A stretch of DNA of 64,000 nt from Paulinella micropora. Its lineage: Eukaryota; Cercozoa; Imbricatea; Euglyphida. The position numbers were made by a program, and so were the translations under genes. The notes below the pieces were generated by a model. It did not search any database. It had not been told where the DNA came from and was given only the letters and a program-made list of their open reading frames with translations. Position 1 is the first letter of the stretch; every line of letters begins with the position of its first letter. The stretch is taken from assembly GCA_009731375.1 (NCBI GenBank), contig BJOX01000004.1, forward strand, positions 786,481 to 850,480, written 5' to 3'. Positions 52,804-63,971 of this stretch are shown here, one piece after another.

Positions 52804-53036
52804 AGTGCTTCTCTGTCAATGGCTGATGCATTTCTGCACATGCGCCTCCATCGTCTCACCCGTGAGGGGAGTACGAAGAATTGACGATAGGCTCTAATGA
52901 CACCCCCGCACGGGCAGTTCCAACATTTCCAGACGGACCGGTATGTTCAATGAAAATACTGGTGGCACCGACGGGAATCGAACTGGCGACAGGGCCCAGA
53001 TGGTAGAACTTGACCACTGGGCTATCACGGTGTCCA
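52804..53036 (-). mobile_element. tRNA-derived SINE, copy 1
   Basis: On the minus strand a tRNA-like head begins GGACACCGTGATAGCCCAGT, with an A box (TAGCCCAGTGG) and a B box (AGTTCGATTCC). It is followed by a ~150-bp body (containing GTGTCATTAGAGC and CGTACTCCCCTCACG) and an (ATT)n tail. Head, body and tail in this order define a SINE. No coding capacity. Confidence 0.85.
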
Positions 53037-53478
53037 AAATAATAATAATAATAAGGATAAAAATGAAAATATAATGGGAAGGGACGATGTAAAAGCTGTG
53101 AAAATAAACATATATGAGGGAAGAGGAAAATCCCAATAGAAACGTAAGGGTAACTACGGTGGAGATAGAAAAATAAACATCGACGGGAAGGAAGGAAAGA
53201 GAGAGAAGAGAAAAAAGTCCTATCTAACCAACTAGAGAAAAAATATCGTAGAAAGTCTCGACGACGGCTTCGCCACGTAGTCGTCGACGGATCCCATCAG
53301 GCTTCTATGTAGCTTCTTCTCGACTCCATAATGACTGGTTGAGTGGCTAAATTGAGGGGCCTCGGCAATCGTATCCCGAGGCCAAGGGAAAACGGGGGAA
53401 AACCAAGACTCCAACCTGCTAACCCCACCCTATAATGCCATAAGTACATAGAGAACATTGATATCGGGGTCGACGAAG

Positions 53479-54060
53479 TTATGGAACGGGCGAGCCTGCT
53501 AAGAAGCCTTGGATCCATGACAATCTTACGCGAAAAGACGTGTTCTCCATCCAATCCGGCCATGGAGTTGATAACCGAAAAATCGTTCGCACTTGAGACC
53601 AGACTTCCCTCCTGTAGACAATCCTACTTAGGGCCATCTCGAACACGTTCCGAGAGTATCTGGTTTCTACGTACAGTCATAAGACGGACTCCGTCAACAC
53701 TTGTTGATTCGAACTTTGTGCGTCAAAAAGGGTAAACATACCGATGAGGGTCCCAATCACAGTCTCACTTCTAGTAAATGTATCCATCGGCGGTAAACGA
53801 GGGAATCTGGTTCTATTTTCCGTCATCATTGAAATCCAATTTTTGAAATGAGGTCGGGACAAGTACGTCTCATGAACATCAACTGGGATAACAAGGTCGT
53901 ACCCTGCGAAGACAATAAAGTAGCGTCCTTGGGCCGGAGAAATGGGATCCTCTTCTAGTTCCAAACCTCCCTCTGGAGTTGGTAGACGTTTTCTTTATAT
54001 GCTGTGCGTATCGCCTGTTTTATCGCGTGAGCTATCTGGTGATCGGGGCAATGTTCGTCA
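53479..54060 (-). pseudogene. Unrecognised protein gene, broken
   Basis: A frame from 53964 reads EEDPISPAQGRYFIVFAGYD, then VDVHETYLSRPHFKNWISMM and FTRSETVIGTLIGMFTLF. After an in-frame TGA at 53677-53679 the same frame continues (ETRYSRNVFEMALSRIVYRR, WSQVRTIFRLSTPWPDW) to a stop at 53479. Upstream, in a shifted frame, comes DEHCPDHQIAHAIKQAI. It looks like a real, globular protein damaged by one stop and one frameshift. I do not recognise the family. Confidence 0.5.
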
Positions 54061-54133
54061 TGGTTAAGATTTGCAGCAGGTGATGACACGCCTTGGAAGC
54101 TTGAGAGATATGAAACCATGCCGCCTTTGTTCC

Positions 54134-54440
54134 CTAATTGGTCTCGAATGGGTTGTCCGGTTTCTTGCGGCGACGGGTACGGTTCACGTTAGTGTTCTGA
54201 GCAGGGGACAGTTTCTTGTTGGGGGGGGGGGGGGGGGGGGGGTGGGGGGGGGGGGCNNNNNNNNNNTCTCCTTCGTCAGGGTCGGCCAGGTTCTGCTTGA
54301 ATGGGGCTTGCTGAACGTTCGCAGGGGGAGAACTGTGGGAGCGAGTGGCGGCAGTAAGAGGGGCATCGTTGCCTGCTACTACGTTCGGTCCTGTCGTAGG
54401 TGTAGGAGGGAAAGAAGAGGTGTTGGGTCGTGCTGACCTC
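54134..54440 (-). CDS. Pro/Thr/Ser-rich exon of unknown gene (contains gap)
   Basis: Minus frame from about 54440 reading SAVTTRSARPNTSSFPPTPT, NVVAGNDAPLTAATRSHSS and FKQNLADPDEG. It crosses the N gap and a Pro-coding C tract and ends RTRRRKKPDNPFETN. It is preceded by a good splice acceptor (pyrimidine tract and CAG at about 54455). Possibly an exon linked to neighbouring unrecognised gen fragments. Confidence 0.35.
54216..54266. repeat. Poly-G tract running into a 10-N gap
   Basis: About 37 G with one T at 54218-54255, then N at 54257-54266. Likely an assembly or sequencing break in a homopolymer. Confidence 0.95.
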
Positions 54441-54567
54441 GTGGTCACTGCACTGAGGCAAGGGGACGAAACATAAACAACAAAGACAACACAACATAAT
54501 GACAAAAGAGAAGGCGCGATATGCTATAGGGAGACTTGAAGAGTCGTCGATGTCGTTGACAGCTGGG

Positions 54568-55401
54568 TTAAATAATATCGTTCGCATCAAGTTTCATATT
54601 ATGCATGATTAAAAGATTAAACATGGTATTCGCAATGGACTCGGCTTCCTCGTCTGGGGTTTGTTCCGGAGGTCTGATTACCCGCACTCGTGTGCTGGGC
54701 GACCGTGGTGGAGACAGGCCAGTCGTGGAGAGAGGGAGTGGACGGGGCATGCTACCTTGTGAACTGGAGCTGCTTGTGGGCAATGGTGCTGTCGGCGCCT
54801 TTGGTAGAACTGGTGGTGGCGGTGTTGCAAGCGAGGTCTCTGTTTTTTTTTCTTCGGGGATGGCTGGGGGTACCGGGGCAAGAGTTGGCGTTGGATTCGT
54901 AGTTGGTAGCGGGCTTGTGCCCGAATTAGACGCGACGTTAGGGATGGAGTCGACGGTCGTTACTGCTTTATGGGACATGGTCACCGCCGTTTCTATCATC
55001 CGTTGTATTTCAGCCACTTGTTCGGAAGAGAGGCTAGACAGTGTTGACTGAACACCATACTGGGCTATGTTCCCAACTTCGAGTTTGGATTTTATCTGTT
55101 GGCTTGAGGCCTTTGTCGGAACTGTGGATCGAAGGCAACGTTGACTCGGACTCGGAGCTTGAAGTGTGAGATGAACTTGACGAACTTGACGAACTGGAAG
55201 GCTCGAGGATGAGCTTGTTTTGGCCGGGAGTGCATCTTCTGGCTCATCGTCTTTGAAGTTCAACCTTTTCTGTGACCCCGTTTTTTCCACGTAGACTGTT
55301 GCATTCTTGAGGCTAGCCAGGGTCAACGACGGAGAGCGACTGCGGCTACGTTTCGACTTGCTGGCTTTAGCGTCGAGCTTCGCTTGTTTATCGGAGGGCA
55401 C
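54568..55401 (-). CDS. SR- and Pro/Ser-rich protein, 3' part of a gene
   Basis: A 277-residue frame whose first codon is GTG. Upstream, the frame stays open for at least another 55 codons, overlapping the end of the neighbouring gene, so this is probably not a start. It has an SR-like basic block (KASKSKRSRSRSPSL), a long Ser/Pro/Thr-rich middle, a helix SLSSEQVAEIQRMIETAV and a C-terminal MFNLLIMHNMKLDAND. Function unknown. It may be the 3' part of the gene at 55433-56601, connected by a frameshift or unseen splicing. Only its beginning is present in the duplicated copy. Confidence 0.45.
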   Translation of the reverse strand: MPSDKQAKLDAKASKSKRSRSRSPSLTLASLKNATVYVEKTGSQKRLNFKDDEPEDALPAKTSSSSSLPVRQVRQVHLTLQAPSPSQRCLRSTVPTKASSQQIKSKLEVGNIAQYGVQSTLSSLSSEQVAEIQRMIETAVTMSHKAVTTVDSIPNVASNSGTSPLPTTNPTPTLAPVPPAIPEEKKTETSLATPPPPVLPKAPTAPLPTSSSSSQGSMPRPLPLSTTGLSPPRSPSTRVRVIRPPEQTPDEEAESIANTMFNLLIMHNMKLDANDII

Positions 55402-55432
55402 GTCGTCGGTAATATTGAATAGTGGGGAGGAT

Positions 55433-56601
55433 TCAACCGGTGTGGGAGAAAGCTGCCTTATTGAGTTGCTTAGGGCAGGTTGACCTCCTCGACGAACTTT
55501 TTGGGGGGACTTGTCGGAAATTGGGAATGATCGCTTTGTTGAGTTCGTACGTACTACGATGATACCTGATCATCATCTTGAAGATTTTGTAGATATCATC
55601 ACGGATAGTTGGAGTGGGGATATAGGCAGATGCTAGTGCAGATTCGATTGTATCATACAGTAGGGAAGACACTTCAGATGCGAAACAACACTGAGAGAAA
55701 TTGTCCCCTGTTAAGAGTTTAACCTTGAGGAAGGCTGCTTCTCTCTGCATGCGATATATTTCGATAAGGAACGAGCGAGTAGACCAATAAAGATCGCCAG
55801 AGATAGCAGCTGCGAGGTGTGACGCAGGGGAATCGATATTATAACTGAGTGTGTTATTGTCTGCATAGAGATTATTGACGAACTGTTTGTACTCGCCATA
55901 GTTGTTACCTCGAAGACATTCTCGAAACAGCTTGATGACTTGTTCGTGGGGGCCGCCAGAGATCAGAGCAGTAACTGGGACGTTGTTGGCAATCTGTCGG
56001 TAGAACGAATCGTATCGTTCTCTTGACAATCGTACATTTGCTGAGGTGGATCTTGACAAACGTATATTTGCAGAGGGGGATCTTGTAGTACATCGTGGAA
56101 GCAACCATAGCCAGTTCATTGGGGCAGTCCAATTGTAATTTTTCTCCCGTTCGTATGTATTGCGATGAGCTATGGCCTCCTCTTCGGTTATCATTCCAGT
56201 TGTTGCCATACTGTCTCCCTCTTGCTCCGTGTGTAGCGTGTGGTGGTGTGATCGAGCCTGCTCCACGGGGGGGGGGGGTCCCCCTAGTGGGATGTCGACT
56301 GGCCGGTTCCCAGGGGAATGTTGGTTTGTACTCGTGGAGTTATTGCTTCGTGCTGGTGGGGAACGATGACGTCGTTGTACTGGGGACTGGGATTGACTTT
56401 GCCGAGCAGGGTGTCTTTCGTTGTAATGTAGAAGAGCTTGGTCGTGTCTGCCGTTATCTCGTCCTCTGGGATCAGTCTGATAAAACAGAAGAAAGAGTTG
56501 AAAAAAATGTAGGGGGTAACACTTGTTGGTTACCTGCTGTAGGAAGGGGACGGGCTGCGTTGATTGCTTCTCCGTTCTCGGTGCTTGCTCCCGTCGGCCA
56601 T
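55433..56601 (-). CDS. Unknown 366-aa protein gene with a 68-bp intron
   Basis: Exon 1 (56601-56534) begins MADGSKHRERRSNQRSPSPS. A GTAACC donor follows, and an acceptor after CTGATCCCAG (intron 56533-56466) restores one continuous frame to 55433. The N-terminal 100 residues are basic and Ser/Arg/Pro/Gln-rich and run through a 12-C homopolymer. After that comes a helical globular region (RYDSFYRQIANNVPVTAL, QVIKLFRECLRGNNYGEY, YDTIESALASAYIPTPT, YKIFKMMIRYHRST). No family recognised. The second copy at 58542-59710 is identical. Confidence 0.5.
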
Positions 56602-56714
56602 CTCTTCAAGTCTGCGGCATGTGAGATCCAAGGACTAGAAAGAATAATAAGAATAATAAACGACGAAGCTATTTACCTAGTCTGGTTCGCTGATTAGCAT
56701 GCAGACCCTTATCA

Positions 56715-57139
56715 TATTATTTAATAATATTAATAAAATGCTTAAGTAGAAAACGTGAAAGATCAAAGGACGGATCGTTCGATCCTCGCTCCCTTTCTTT
56801 CTTAAAGACAATTGTATGCCTTTTGTGAGAACTGCTGTGCTCGCTTCCGAGGAGCGGTTGGGTGGTCGTCCATCTTCACAGAACTGGCAATCGTATGCAG
56901 TCAGCCAATACTTTTTCACAAGAAAGTAACCCGGCCCGGCCGGTTCGTTACACTAACTGATTGTCGACAAAAATACGTAACTAGCGTCGAAATTGTAAAA
57001 AATAAGTTGGAAAATATTCAAATATATATATGAAAAAGGGTAAGTAAGACGAACTAGAGTGTAAGTATAGAAGCGCAATTAAGATATAATAATAATAATA
57101 AGAATACTAATAGTAATAATAATAATAATAATAATAACA

Positions 57140-57172
<33 letters not shown>

Positions 57173-57243
57173 GTAATAATAATAATAACAATAATAATAA
57201 AACTAGAATAAAAACAATAAAATAAAAAATAATAACAATAATG

Positions 57244-57288
<45 letters not shown>

Positions 57289-57541
57289 GTGCTTCTCTGT
57301 CAATGGCTGACGCAAATCTGCACATGCGCCTCCATCGTCTCACTCGTGAGGGGAGTACGAAGAATTGACGATAAGCTCTAATGACACCCCCGCACGGGCA
57401 GTTCCAACACTTCCAGACGGACCGGTATGTTCAATGAAAATACTGGTGGCACCGACGGGAATCGAACTGGCGACAGGGCCCAGATGGTAGAACTTGACCA
57501 CTGGGCTATCACGGTGTCCAATAATAATAATAATAATAATA

Positions 57542-57578
<37 letters not shown>

Positions 57579-57878
57579 GGATAAAAATGAAAATATAATG
57601 GGAAGGGACGATGTAAAAGCTATGAAAATAAACATATATGAGGGAAGAGGAAAATCCCAATAGAAACGTAAAGGGTAACTATTGTGGAGAGAGAAAAATA
57701 AACATCGACGGGAAGGAAGGAAAGAGAGAGAAGAGAAAAAAGTCCTGTCTAACTAACAAGAGAAAAAATATCGTAGAAATTCTCGACGACGGCTTCGCCA
57801 CGTAGTCGTCGACGGATCACATCAGGCTTCTATGTAGCTTCTTCTCGACTCCATAACGACTGGTTGAGTGGCTAAATT
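56715..57878. repeat. Repeat block R, copy 2
   Basis: Same block as 52145-53345; lies 5' of the spliced gene. Contains SINE copy 2. Confidence 0.85.
57288..57520 (-). mobile_element. tRNA-derived SINE, copy 2
   Basis: Same head, body and (ATT)n tail as 52804-53036, with a few base changes. A second TAA tract (57522-57579) follows on the head side. Confidence 0.85.
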
Positions 57879-58310
57879 GACATCAAATTTGGCGCTCCGG
57901 ATATGTAGTTTTATCGGTAACCCGACCACATTTTGTGGCGGTGACAGATAAATGATATCTTCAACGTGGCACTAGCAGCAAGAGTGATGATGAGATCAAA
58001 GCTGGATAGTGTTTTTTTTACGCAAACACTGCTTAATAGAGAATACTTGCCACTAGTAGAGATGAGTGTGAAGAGTAAGTGAGATACTACTGTGACAAGA
58101 GAGTATATCATGTGTTAAAAAAAAAAGTGAAATATGGGAAATAAGATAGTTTGCTATTATTTGCTTCTTGATTGTCCGACTCGTCAGTGATATGCTCGTT
58201 ATACTTCAGGCTCGATGTTCAAGCTTTACATAGAGAGTATATTGATTTATTTCCACCACATCGAAAACATAGCCTCGAGGATGAGCTTGTTTTATTGATT
58301 TATTTCCACA
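57879..58310. other. Gene-free end of duplication unit 1
   Basis: No supported gene. It begins at the point where the R copies diverge (after TAAATTGA) and ends with the partly repeated junction sequence. Confidence 0.5.
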
Positions 58311-58318
58311 CTCGAGGA

Positions 58319-58510
58319 TTAGCTTGTTTTGGCCGGGAGTGCATCTTCTGGCTCATCGTCTTTGAAGTTCAACCTTTTCTGTGACCCCGTTTTTTCCACG
58401 TAGACTGTTGCATTCTTGAGGCTAGCCAGGGTCAACGACGGAGAGCGACTGCGGCTACGTTTCGACTTGCTGGCTTTAGCGTCGAGCTTCGCTTGTTTAT
58501 CGGAGGGCAC
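58319..58510 (-). pseudogene. 5' fragment of the SR-rich gene
   Basis: Identical to the first 63 residues of 54568-55401 (KQAKLDAKASKSKRSRSR to DEPEDALPAKTS) and then cut off by the duplication breakpoint. Confidence 0.85.
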
Positions 58511-58541
58511 GTCGTCGGTAATATTGAATAGTGGGGAGGAT

Positions 58542-59710
58542 TCAACCGGTGTGGGAGAAAGCTGCCTTATTGAGTTGCTTAGGGCAGGTTGACCTCCTCG
58601 ACGAACTTTTTGGGGGGACTTGTCGGAAATTGGGAATGATCGCTTTGTTGAGTTCGTACGTACTACGATGATACCTGATCATCATCTTGAAGATTTTGTA
58701 GATATCATCACGGATAGTTGGAGTGGGGATATAGGCAGATGCTAGTGCAGATTCGATTGTATCATACAGTAGGGAAGACACTTCAGATGCGAAACAACAC
58801 TGAGAGAAATTGTCCCCTGTTAAGAGTTTAACCTTGAGGAAGGCTGCTTCTCTCTGCATGCGATATATTTCGATAAGGAACGAGCGAGTAGACCAATAAA
58901 GATCGCCAGAGATAGCAGCTGCGAGGTGTGACGCAGGGGAATCGATATTATAACTGAGTGTGTTATTGTCTGCATAGAGATTATTGACGAACTGTTTGTA
59001 CTCGCCATAGTTGTTACCTCGAAGACATTCTCGAAACAGCTTGATGACTTGTTCGTGGGGGCCGCCAGAGATCAGAGCAGTAACTGGGACGTTGTTGGCA
59101 ATCTGTCGGTAGAACGAATCGTATCGTTCTCTTGACAATCGTACATTTGCTGAGGTGGATCTTGACAAACGTATATTTGCAGAGGGGGATCTTGTAGTAC
59201 ATCGTGGAAGCAACCATAGCCAGTTCATTGGGGCAGTCCAATTGTAATTTTTCTCCCGTTCGTATGTATTGCGATGAGCTATGGCCTCCTCTTCGGTTAT
59301 CATTCCAGTTGTTGCCATACTGTCTCCCTCTTGCTCCGTGTGTAGCGTGTGGTGGTGTGATCGAGCCTGCTCCACGGGGGGGGGGGGTCCCCCTAGTGGG
59401 ATGTCGACTGGCCGGTTCCCAGGGGAATGTTGGTTTGTACTCGTGGAGTTATTGCTTCGTGCTGGTGGGGAACGATGACGTCGTTGTACTGGGGACTGGG
59501 ATTGACTTTGCCGAGCAGGGTGTCTTTCGTTGTAATGTAGAAGAGCTTGGTCGTGTCTGCCGTTATCTCGTCCTCTGGGATCAGTCTGATAAAACAGAAG
59601 AAAGAGTTGAAAAAAATGTAGGGGGTAACACTTGTTGGTTACCTGCTGTAGGAAGGGGACGGGCTGCGTTGATTGCTTCTCCGTTCTCGGTGCTTGCTCC
59701 CGTCGGCCAT
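58542..59710 (-). CDS. Second copy of the 366-aa spliced gene
   Basis: Same as 55433-56601 shifted by 3,109 bp, including the 68-bp intron (59642-59575), the 12-C tract and the complete open frame. The identity shows that the duplication is recent. Confidence 0.5.
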
Positions 59711-59823
59711 CTCTTCAAGTCTGCGGCATGTGAGATCCAAGGACTAGAAAGAATAATAAGAATAATAAACGACGAAGCTATTTACCTAGTCTGGTTCGCT
59801 GATTAGCATGCAGACCCTTATCA

Positions 59824-60247
59824 TATTATTTAATAATATTAATAAAATGCTTAAGTAGAAAACGTGAAAGATCAAAGGACGGATCGTTCGATCCTCGCTC
59901 CCTTTCTTTCTTAAAGACAATTGTATGCCTTTTGTGAGAACTGCTGTGCTCGCTTCCGAGGAGCGGTTGGGTGGTCGTCCATCTTCACAGAACTGGCAAT
60001 CGTATGCAGTCAGCCAATACTTTTTCACAAGAAAGTAACCCGGCCCGGCCGGTTCGTTACACTAACTGATTGTCGACAAAAATACGTAACTAGCGTCGAA
60101 ATTGTAAAAAATAAGTTGGAAAATATTCAAATATATATATGAAAAAGGGTAAGTAAGACGAACTAGAGTGTAAGTATAGAAGCGCAATTAAGATATAATA
60201 ATAATAATAAGAATACTAATAGTAATAATAATAATAATAATAATAAC

Positions 60248-60278
<31 letters not shown>

Positions 60279-60349
60279 GTAATAATAATAATAACAATAA
60301 TAATAAAACTAGAATAAAAACAATAAAATAAAAAATAATAACAATAATG

Positions 60350-60394
<45 letters not shown>

Positions 60395-60647
60395 GTGCTT
60401 CTCTGTCAATGGCTGATGCATTTCTGCACATGCGCCTCCATCGTCTCACCCGTGAGGGGAGTACGAAGAATTGACGATAAGCTCTAATGACACCCCCGCA
60501 CGGGCAGTTCCAACACGTCCAGACGGATCGGTATGTTCAATGAAAATACTGGTGGCACCGACGGGAATCGAACTGGCGACAGGGCCCAGATGGTAGAACT
60601 TGACCACTGGGCTATCACGGTGTCCAATAATAATAATAATAATAATA

Positions 60648-60684
<37 letters not shown>

Positions 60685-60985
60685 GGATAAAAATGAAAAT
60701 ATAATGGGAAGGGACGATGTAAAAGCTATGAAAATAAACATATATGAGGGAAGAGGAAAATCCCAATAGAAACGTAAAGGGTAACTATTGTGGAGAGAGA
60801 AAAATAAACATCGACGGGAAGGAAGGAAAGAGAGAGAAGAGAAAAAAGTCCTGTCTAACTAACAAGAGAAAAAATATCGTAGAAATTCTCGACGACGGCT
60901 TCGCCACGTAGTCGTCGGCGGATCACATCAGGCTTCTATGTAGCTTCTTCTCGACTCCATAACGACTGGTTGAGTGGCTAAATTG
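59824..60985. repeat. Repeat block R, copy 3
   Basis: Same block as 56715-57878, within duplication unit 2. Confidence 0.85.
60393..60625 (-). mobile_element. tRNA-derived SINE, copy 3
   Basis: Same SINE. Its body (for example GCTGATGCATTTCTGC, ACCCGTGAGG) is in places closer to copy 1 than to copy 2, although the surrounding DNA is closest to copy 2. This hints at local gene conversion. Confidence 0.85.
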
Positions 60986-61384
60986 ACATCAAATTTGGCG
61001 CTCCGGATATGTAGTTTTATCGGTAACCCGACCACATTTTGTGGCGGTGACAGATAAATGATATCTTCAACGTGGCACTAGCAGCAAGAGTGATGATGAG
61101 ATCAAAGCTGGATAGTGTTTTTTTTTACGCAAACACTGCTTAATAGAGAATACTTGCCACTAGTAGAGATGAGTGTGAAGAGTAAGTGAGATACTACTGT
61201 GACAAGAGAGTATATCATGTGTTAAAAAAAAAAGTGAAATATGGGAAATAAGATAGTTTGCTATTATTTGCTTCTTGATTGTCCGACTCGTCAGTGATAT
61301 GCTCGTTCTACTTCAGGCTCGATGTTCAAGCTTTACATAGAGAGTATATTGATTTATTTCCACCACATCGAAAACATAGCCTCG

Positions 61385-61588
61385 GACATTTGGACCCGAC
61401 CCGAGCAGCGTGGTCATTTGACTGTGAAAGGTGACCACGGCCACGCAAAAAGTTGGGAAGGTCACATGTCTCTGGCCACGTGGTCAAAATTGTGCCAGCC
61501 ATGGCCTGAAAAAATTCTATGGCTAGCACAATTGGCCACAGCGCTTTACAGCCAAGTGACCATCCTACTCAGGTCGGGTCCAAATGTC
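61385..61588. mobile_element. 204-bp TIR element (MITE)
   Basis: Ends GACATTTGGACCCGACC and GGTCGGGTCCAAATGTC are perfect 17-bp inverted repeats. The inside has further inverted GGTCAC/GTGACC and GGCCAC/GTGGCC words. No coding capacity and no clear target duplication. It begins exactly at the end of duplication unit 2. Confidence 0.8.
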
Positions 61589-61736
61589 TTTTTTTTCCGA
61601 AAATTTTGCGGTAGTAGAAGCAATTAATATAGATTCAGATAGATTCAGGAATAGAAAGAGATATATTCTGATATGAGTATAGATAGTATTATGTGAGAGC
61701 TTTCAAAAACGAGCTTCTCCTCAAGATGCATAGCTA
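61589..61736. other. Short unique spacer
   Basis: No feature seen except short AGATTCAG and TAGATAG words. Confidence 0.5.
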
Positions 61737-61975
61737 GCTAGATAAGGTAGGTAAAGTAGGTACGGTAGGTAGGGTAGGTAGGGTAGGTAGGTAAGGTAGG
61801 TAGGTGGGTAGGAGGTAGGCAGAGGAGGTAGGTAGGAGGTAGGCAGGGAGGTAGGAGGTAGGTAGGTAGGAGGTAGGCAGAATGGTAGGTAGGAGGTAGG
61901 TAAGTGGATAGGTGGGTAGGTATTAGGTATGTAGGTGAAAAGTAGATAGGTTGGGTGGGTGTAAGGTTAGGTATG
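61737..61975. repeat. GGTA-type microsatellite, imperfect
   Basis: Imperfect GTAG/GGTA units with GAGGTAGGCA interruptions. The 82-aa Tyr/Pro/Thr frame on the minus strand is a translation of the repeat. Confidence 0.95.
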
Positions 61976-62119
61976 CGCAGGTGCAAGAACTTTAGGAATC
62001 AGCTGAAAACGAAGCCTGCAAAGTGATGGTTTGCCATTGCCCAACACATTCAAGTGGAAACAGCGACCAACTTTGACCTCATCGACATCTTCCAATCAAA
62101 TCTTTCTTGTACGAAAATG

Positions 62120-62327
62120 AGAAGTTCTTAGTTCTTACGTACAATCAGCAATTACTTCAAGCGCTTCGATCTCAGTCAATGTTTGTATCTCGAACCTGTG
62201 CTATGGCTCATTAGAACGCTCTTGACGAGAGTAAAAGTGCTACTGCACAAGCGATGACGATAAGAGTCGGGTGGAACACGAAGCGCTCGAAGTCATTGCT
62301 CATTGTACTTAAGAACTAGGAACTTCT
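62120..62327. mobile_element. 208-bp MITE with 47-bp inverted repeats and AATG duplication
   Basis: AGAAGTTCTTAGTTCTTACG at the left is mirrored at the right (CTTAAGAACTAGGAACTTCT) over about 47 bp with about five mismatches. AATG flanks both ends (62116-62119 and 62328-62331). Non-coding. Confidence 0.85.
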
Positions 62328-62440
62328 AATGTAAAGCACACCGTTGGAAAGCTCTTTGTCCTAAGCTTTCAAATGATGACCTCAGCATCGTGGTATCACT
62401 TCGATTGACGGAAAAACGATTAAGATCAACACTTTGTCTC

Positions 62441-62518
62441 ACTACTGCCTTTTTGTCCCTGACTACTGCCTTTTTGTCCTGACTAATGCCTTTTTGTCCT
62501 GACTAATGCCTTTTTGCC
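62441..62518. repeat. Four tandem 20-bp units
   Basis: Four copies of a unit reading ACTACTGCCTTTTTGTCCTG or ACTAATGCCTTTTTGTCCTG. Confidence 0.9.
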
Positions 62519-62597
62519 CCTGGCGGGCCGGCAGGGCTCTTCTCGAGCGAAGCGATGAGTGAGCCAACTAACTTGAGAAACTTTGTACGCTTCACCT

Positions 62598-62747
62598 ACA
62601 TACATACATACGTACATACATACATACATACATACATGCATGCATGCATACATACATACATACATACATACATACATACCATACATACATACATACATAG
62701 ATACATACATACATACGTAACATAGGTAACATACGTAACATACGTAG

Positions 62748-62779
<32 letters not shown>

Positions 62780-63340
62780 CGTACATACGTACATACATAC
62801 ATACATACATACATACACATATACGTACATACATACATACATACATACATACATACATACATACATACATACATACATACGTACATACGTACATGCATGC
62901 ATGCATGCATACATACATACATACATAATACCATACGTACCATACCAAACATACATACATGCATATACATACATACATACATCATACATACATACATACA
63001 TACATACATACATGCATACATAGATACATACATACATACATAATACCATACATACAATACATACCATACCATACATACATACATGCATATAAATACCTAC
63101 ATACATACATACATACATCCATACACACATAATACCATACATACCATACCATACATACCATACATGCATGCATACATACATACATACATACATACATACA
63201 CATACATACACATACATACATGCATACATACATACATACATATACATACATACATACATAGATAGATACATACATAGATACATACATAGATACATACATA
63301 CATACATACATACATTACTTACATTACATACATACTCATA

Positions 63341-63371
<31 letters not shown>

Positions 63372-63498
63372 CATACATACACATGAATACATATACATGA
63401 ATACATACATACATACATACATACATACATACATTACATACATACATTACATACATACATTACATACATACATACATACATACACATGAATACATACA

Positions 63499-63532
<34 letters not shown>

Positions 63533-63572
63533 CAATATACATACAATACATACATACATACATACATACAAA
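62598..63572. repeat. CATA microsatellite, ~1 kb
   Basis: Almost pure CATA/TACA units with CATG, CGTA and TATA variants and a few non-repeat interruptions. The Tyr/Met/Cys/Val frames on the minus strand are repeat translations. Confidence 0.98.
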
Positions 63573-63649
63573 CGCTCACCAAAATACACAGTAGTGGCTA
63601 CAGCATGACATGTACATCACGTACGTCAGACACAGATATAACATGCCAA
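63573..63649. other. Unique spacer
   Basis: Short non-repetitive stretch; nothing recognised. Confidence 0.6.
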
Positions 63650-63696
63650 AAGAAGGAGGAGGAAAAGGAGGAGGACGAGGAGTAGGAGGAGGAGAA

Positions 63697-63742
<46 letters not shown>

Positions 63743-63759
63743 TAGTAGTAGTAGTAGTG

Positions 63760-63808
<49 letters not shown>

Positions 63809-63841
63809 AAGAAGAAGAAGAAGAAGAAGGAGAAGAAGAAG

Positions 63842-63873
<32 letters not shown>

Positions 63874-63939
63874 GAATAGAAGTAGAAGAAGTAGAAGTAG
63901 CAGTAGCAGTAGTAGTAGTAGTAGTAGAAGTAGAAGAAG

Positions 63940-63971
<32 letters not shown>

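Larger units (their letters stand above)
55202..58310. repeat. 3.1-kb tandem duplication, unit 1
   Basis: Matches 58311-61384 at an offset of 3,109 bp with almost no differences apart from (TAA)n length and a few bases in the SINE region. The unit holds the first part of the SR-rich gene, the whole 366-aa spliced gene, repeat block R with its SINE, and about 430 bp beyond. At its right edge (58274-58320) the words CTCGAGGATGAGCTTGTTTT and TTGATTTATTTCCAC are repeated, marking the junction. Confidence 0.95.
58311..61384. repeat. 3.1-kb tandem duplication, unit 2
   Basis: Second unit of the duplication. It begins inside the SR-rich gene and ends at GAAAACATAGCCTCG, exactly where a 204-bp TIR element starts. 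Confidence 0.95.

Noticed and set aside
52961-53035. Functional tRNA gene
   Set aside because: A and B boxes are present but the acceptor stem does not close and the unit continues into a SINE body and tail.
53479-56601. Endogenous large DNA virus (for example nimavirus-like) origin of the right-hand genes
   Set aside because: Compact tandem genes made this tempting, but no residue pattern could be tied to a known viral protein and the candidate intron argues against it.
56095-56697. 200-aa plus-strand frame (and its copy at 59204-59806)
   Set aside because: Antisense to the spliced minus-strand gene, Cys/Trp/Gly-rich without protein-like pattern; duplicated only because the DNA is.
62483-63386. 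Long Tyr/Met/Cys/Val open frames
   Set aside because: Pure translations of the CATA microsatellite, open on several frames at once.
63610-63879. Poly-Val/poly-Glu frame
   Set aside because: Translation of the trinucleotide repeat.
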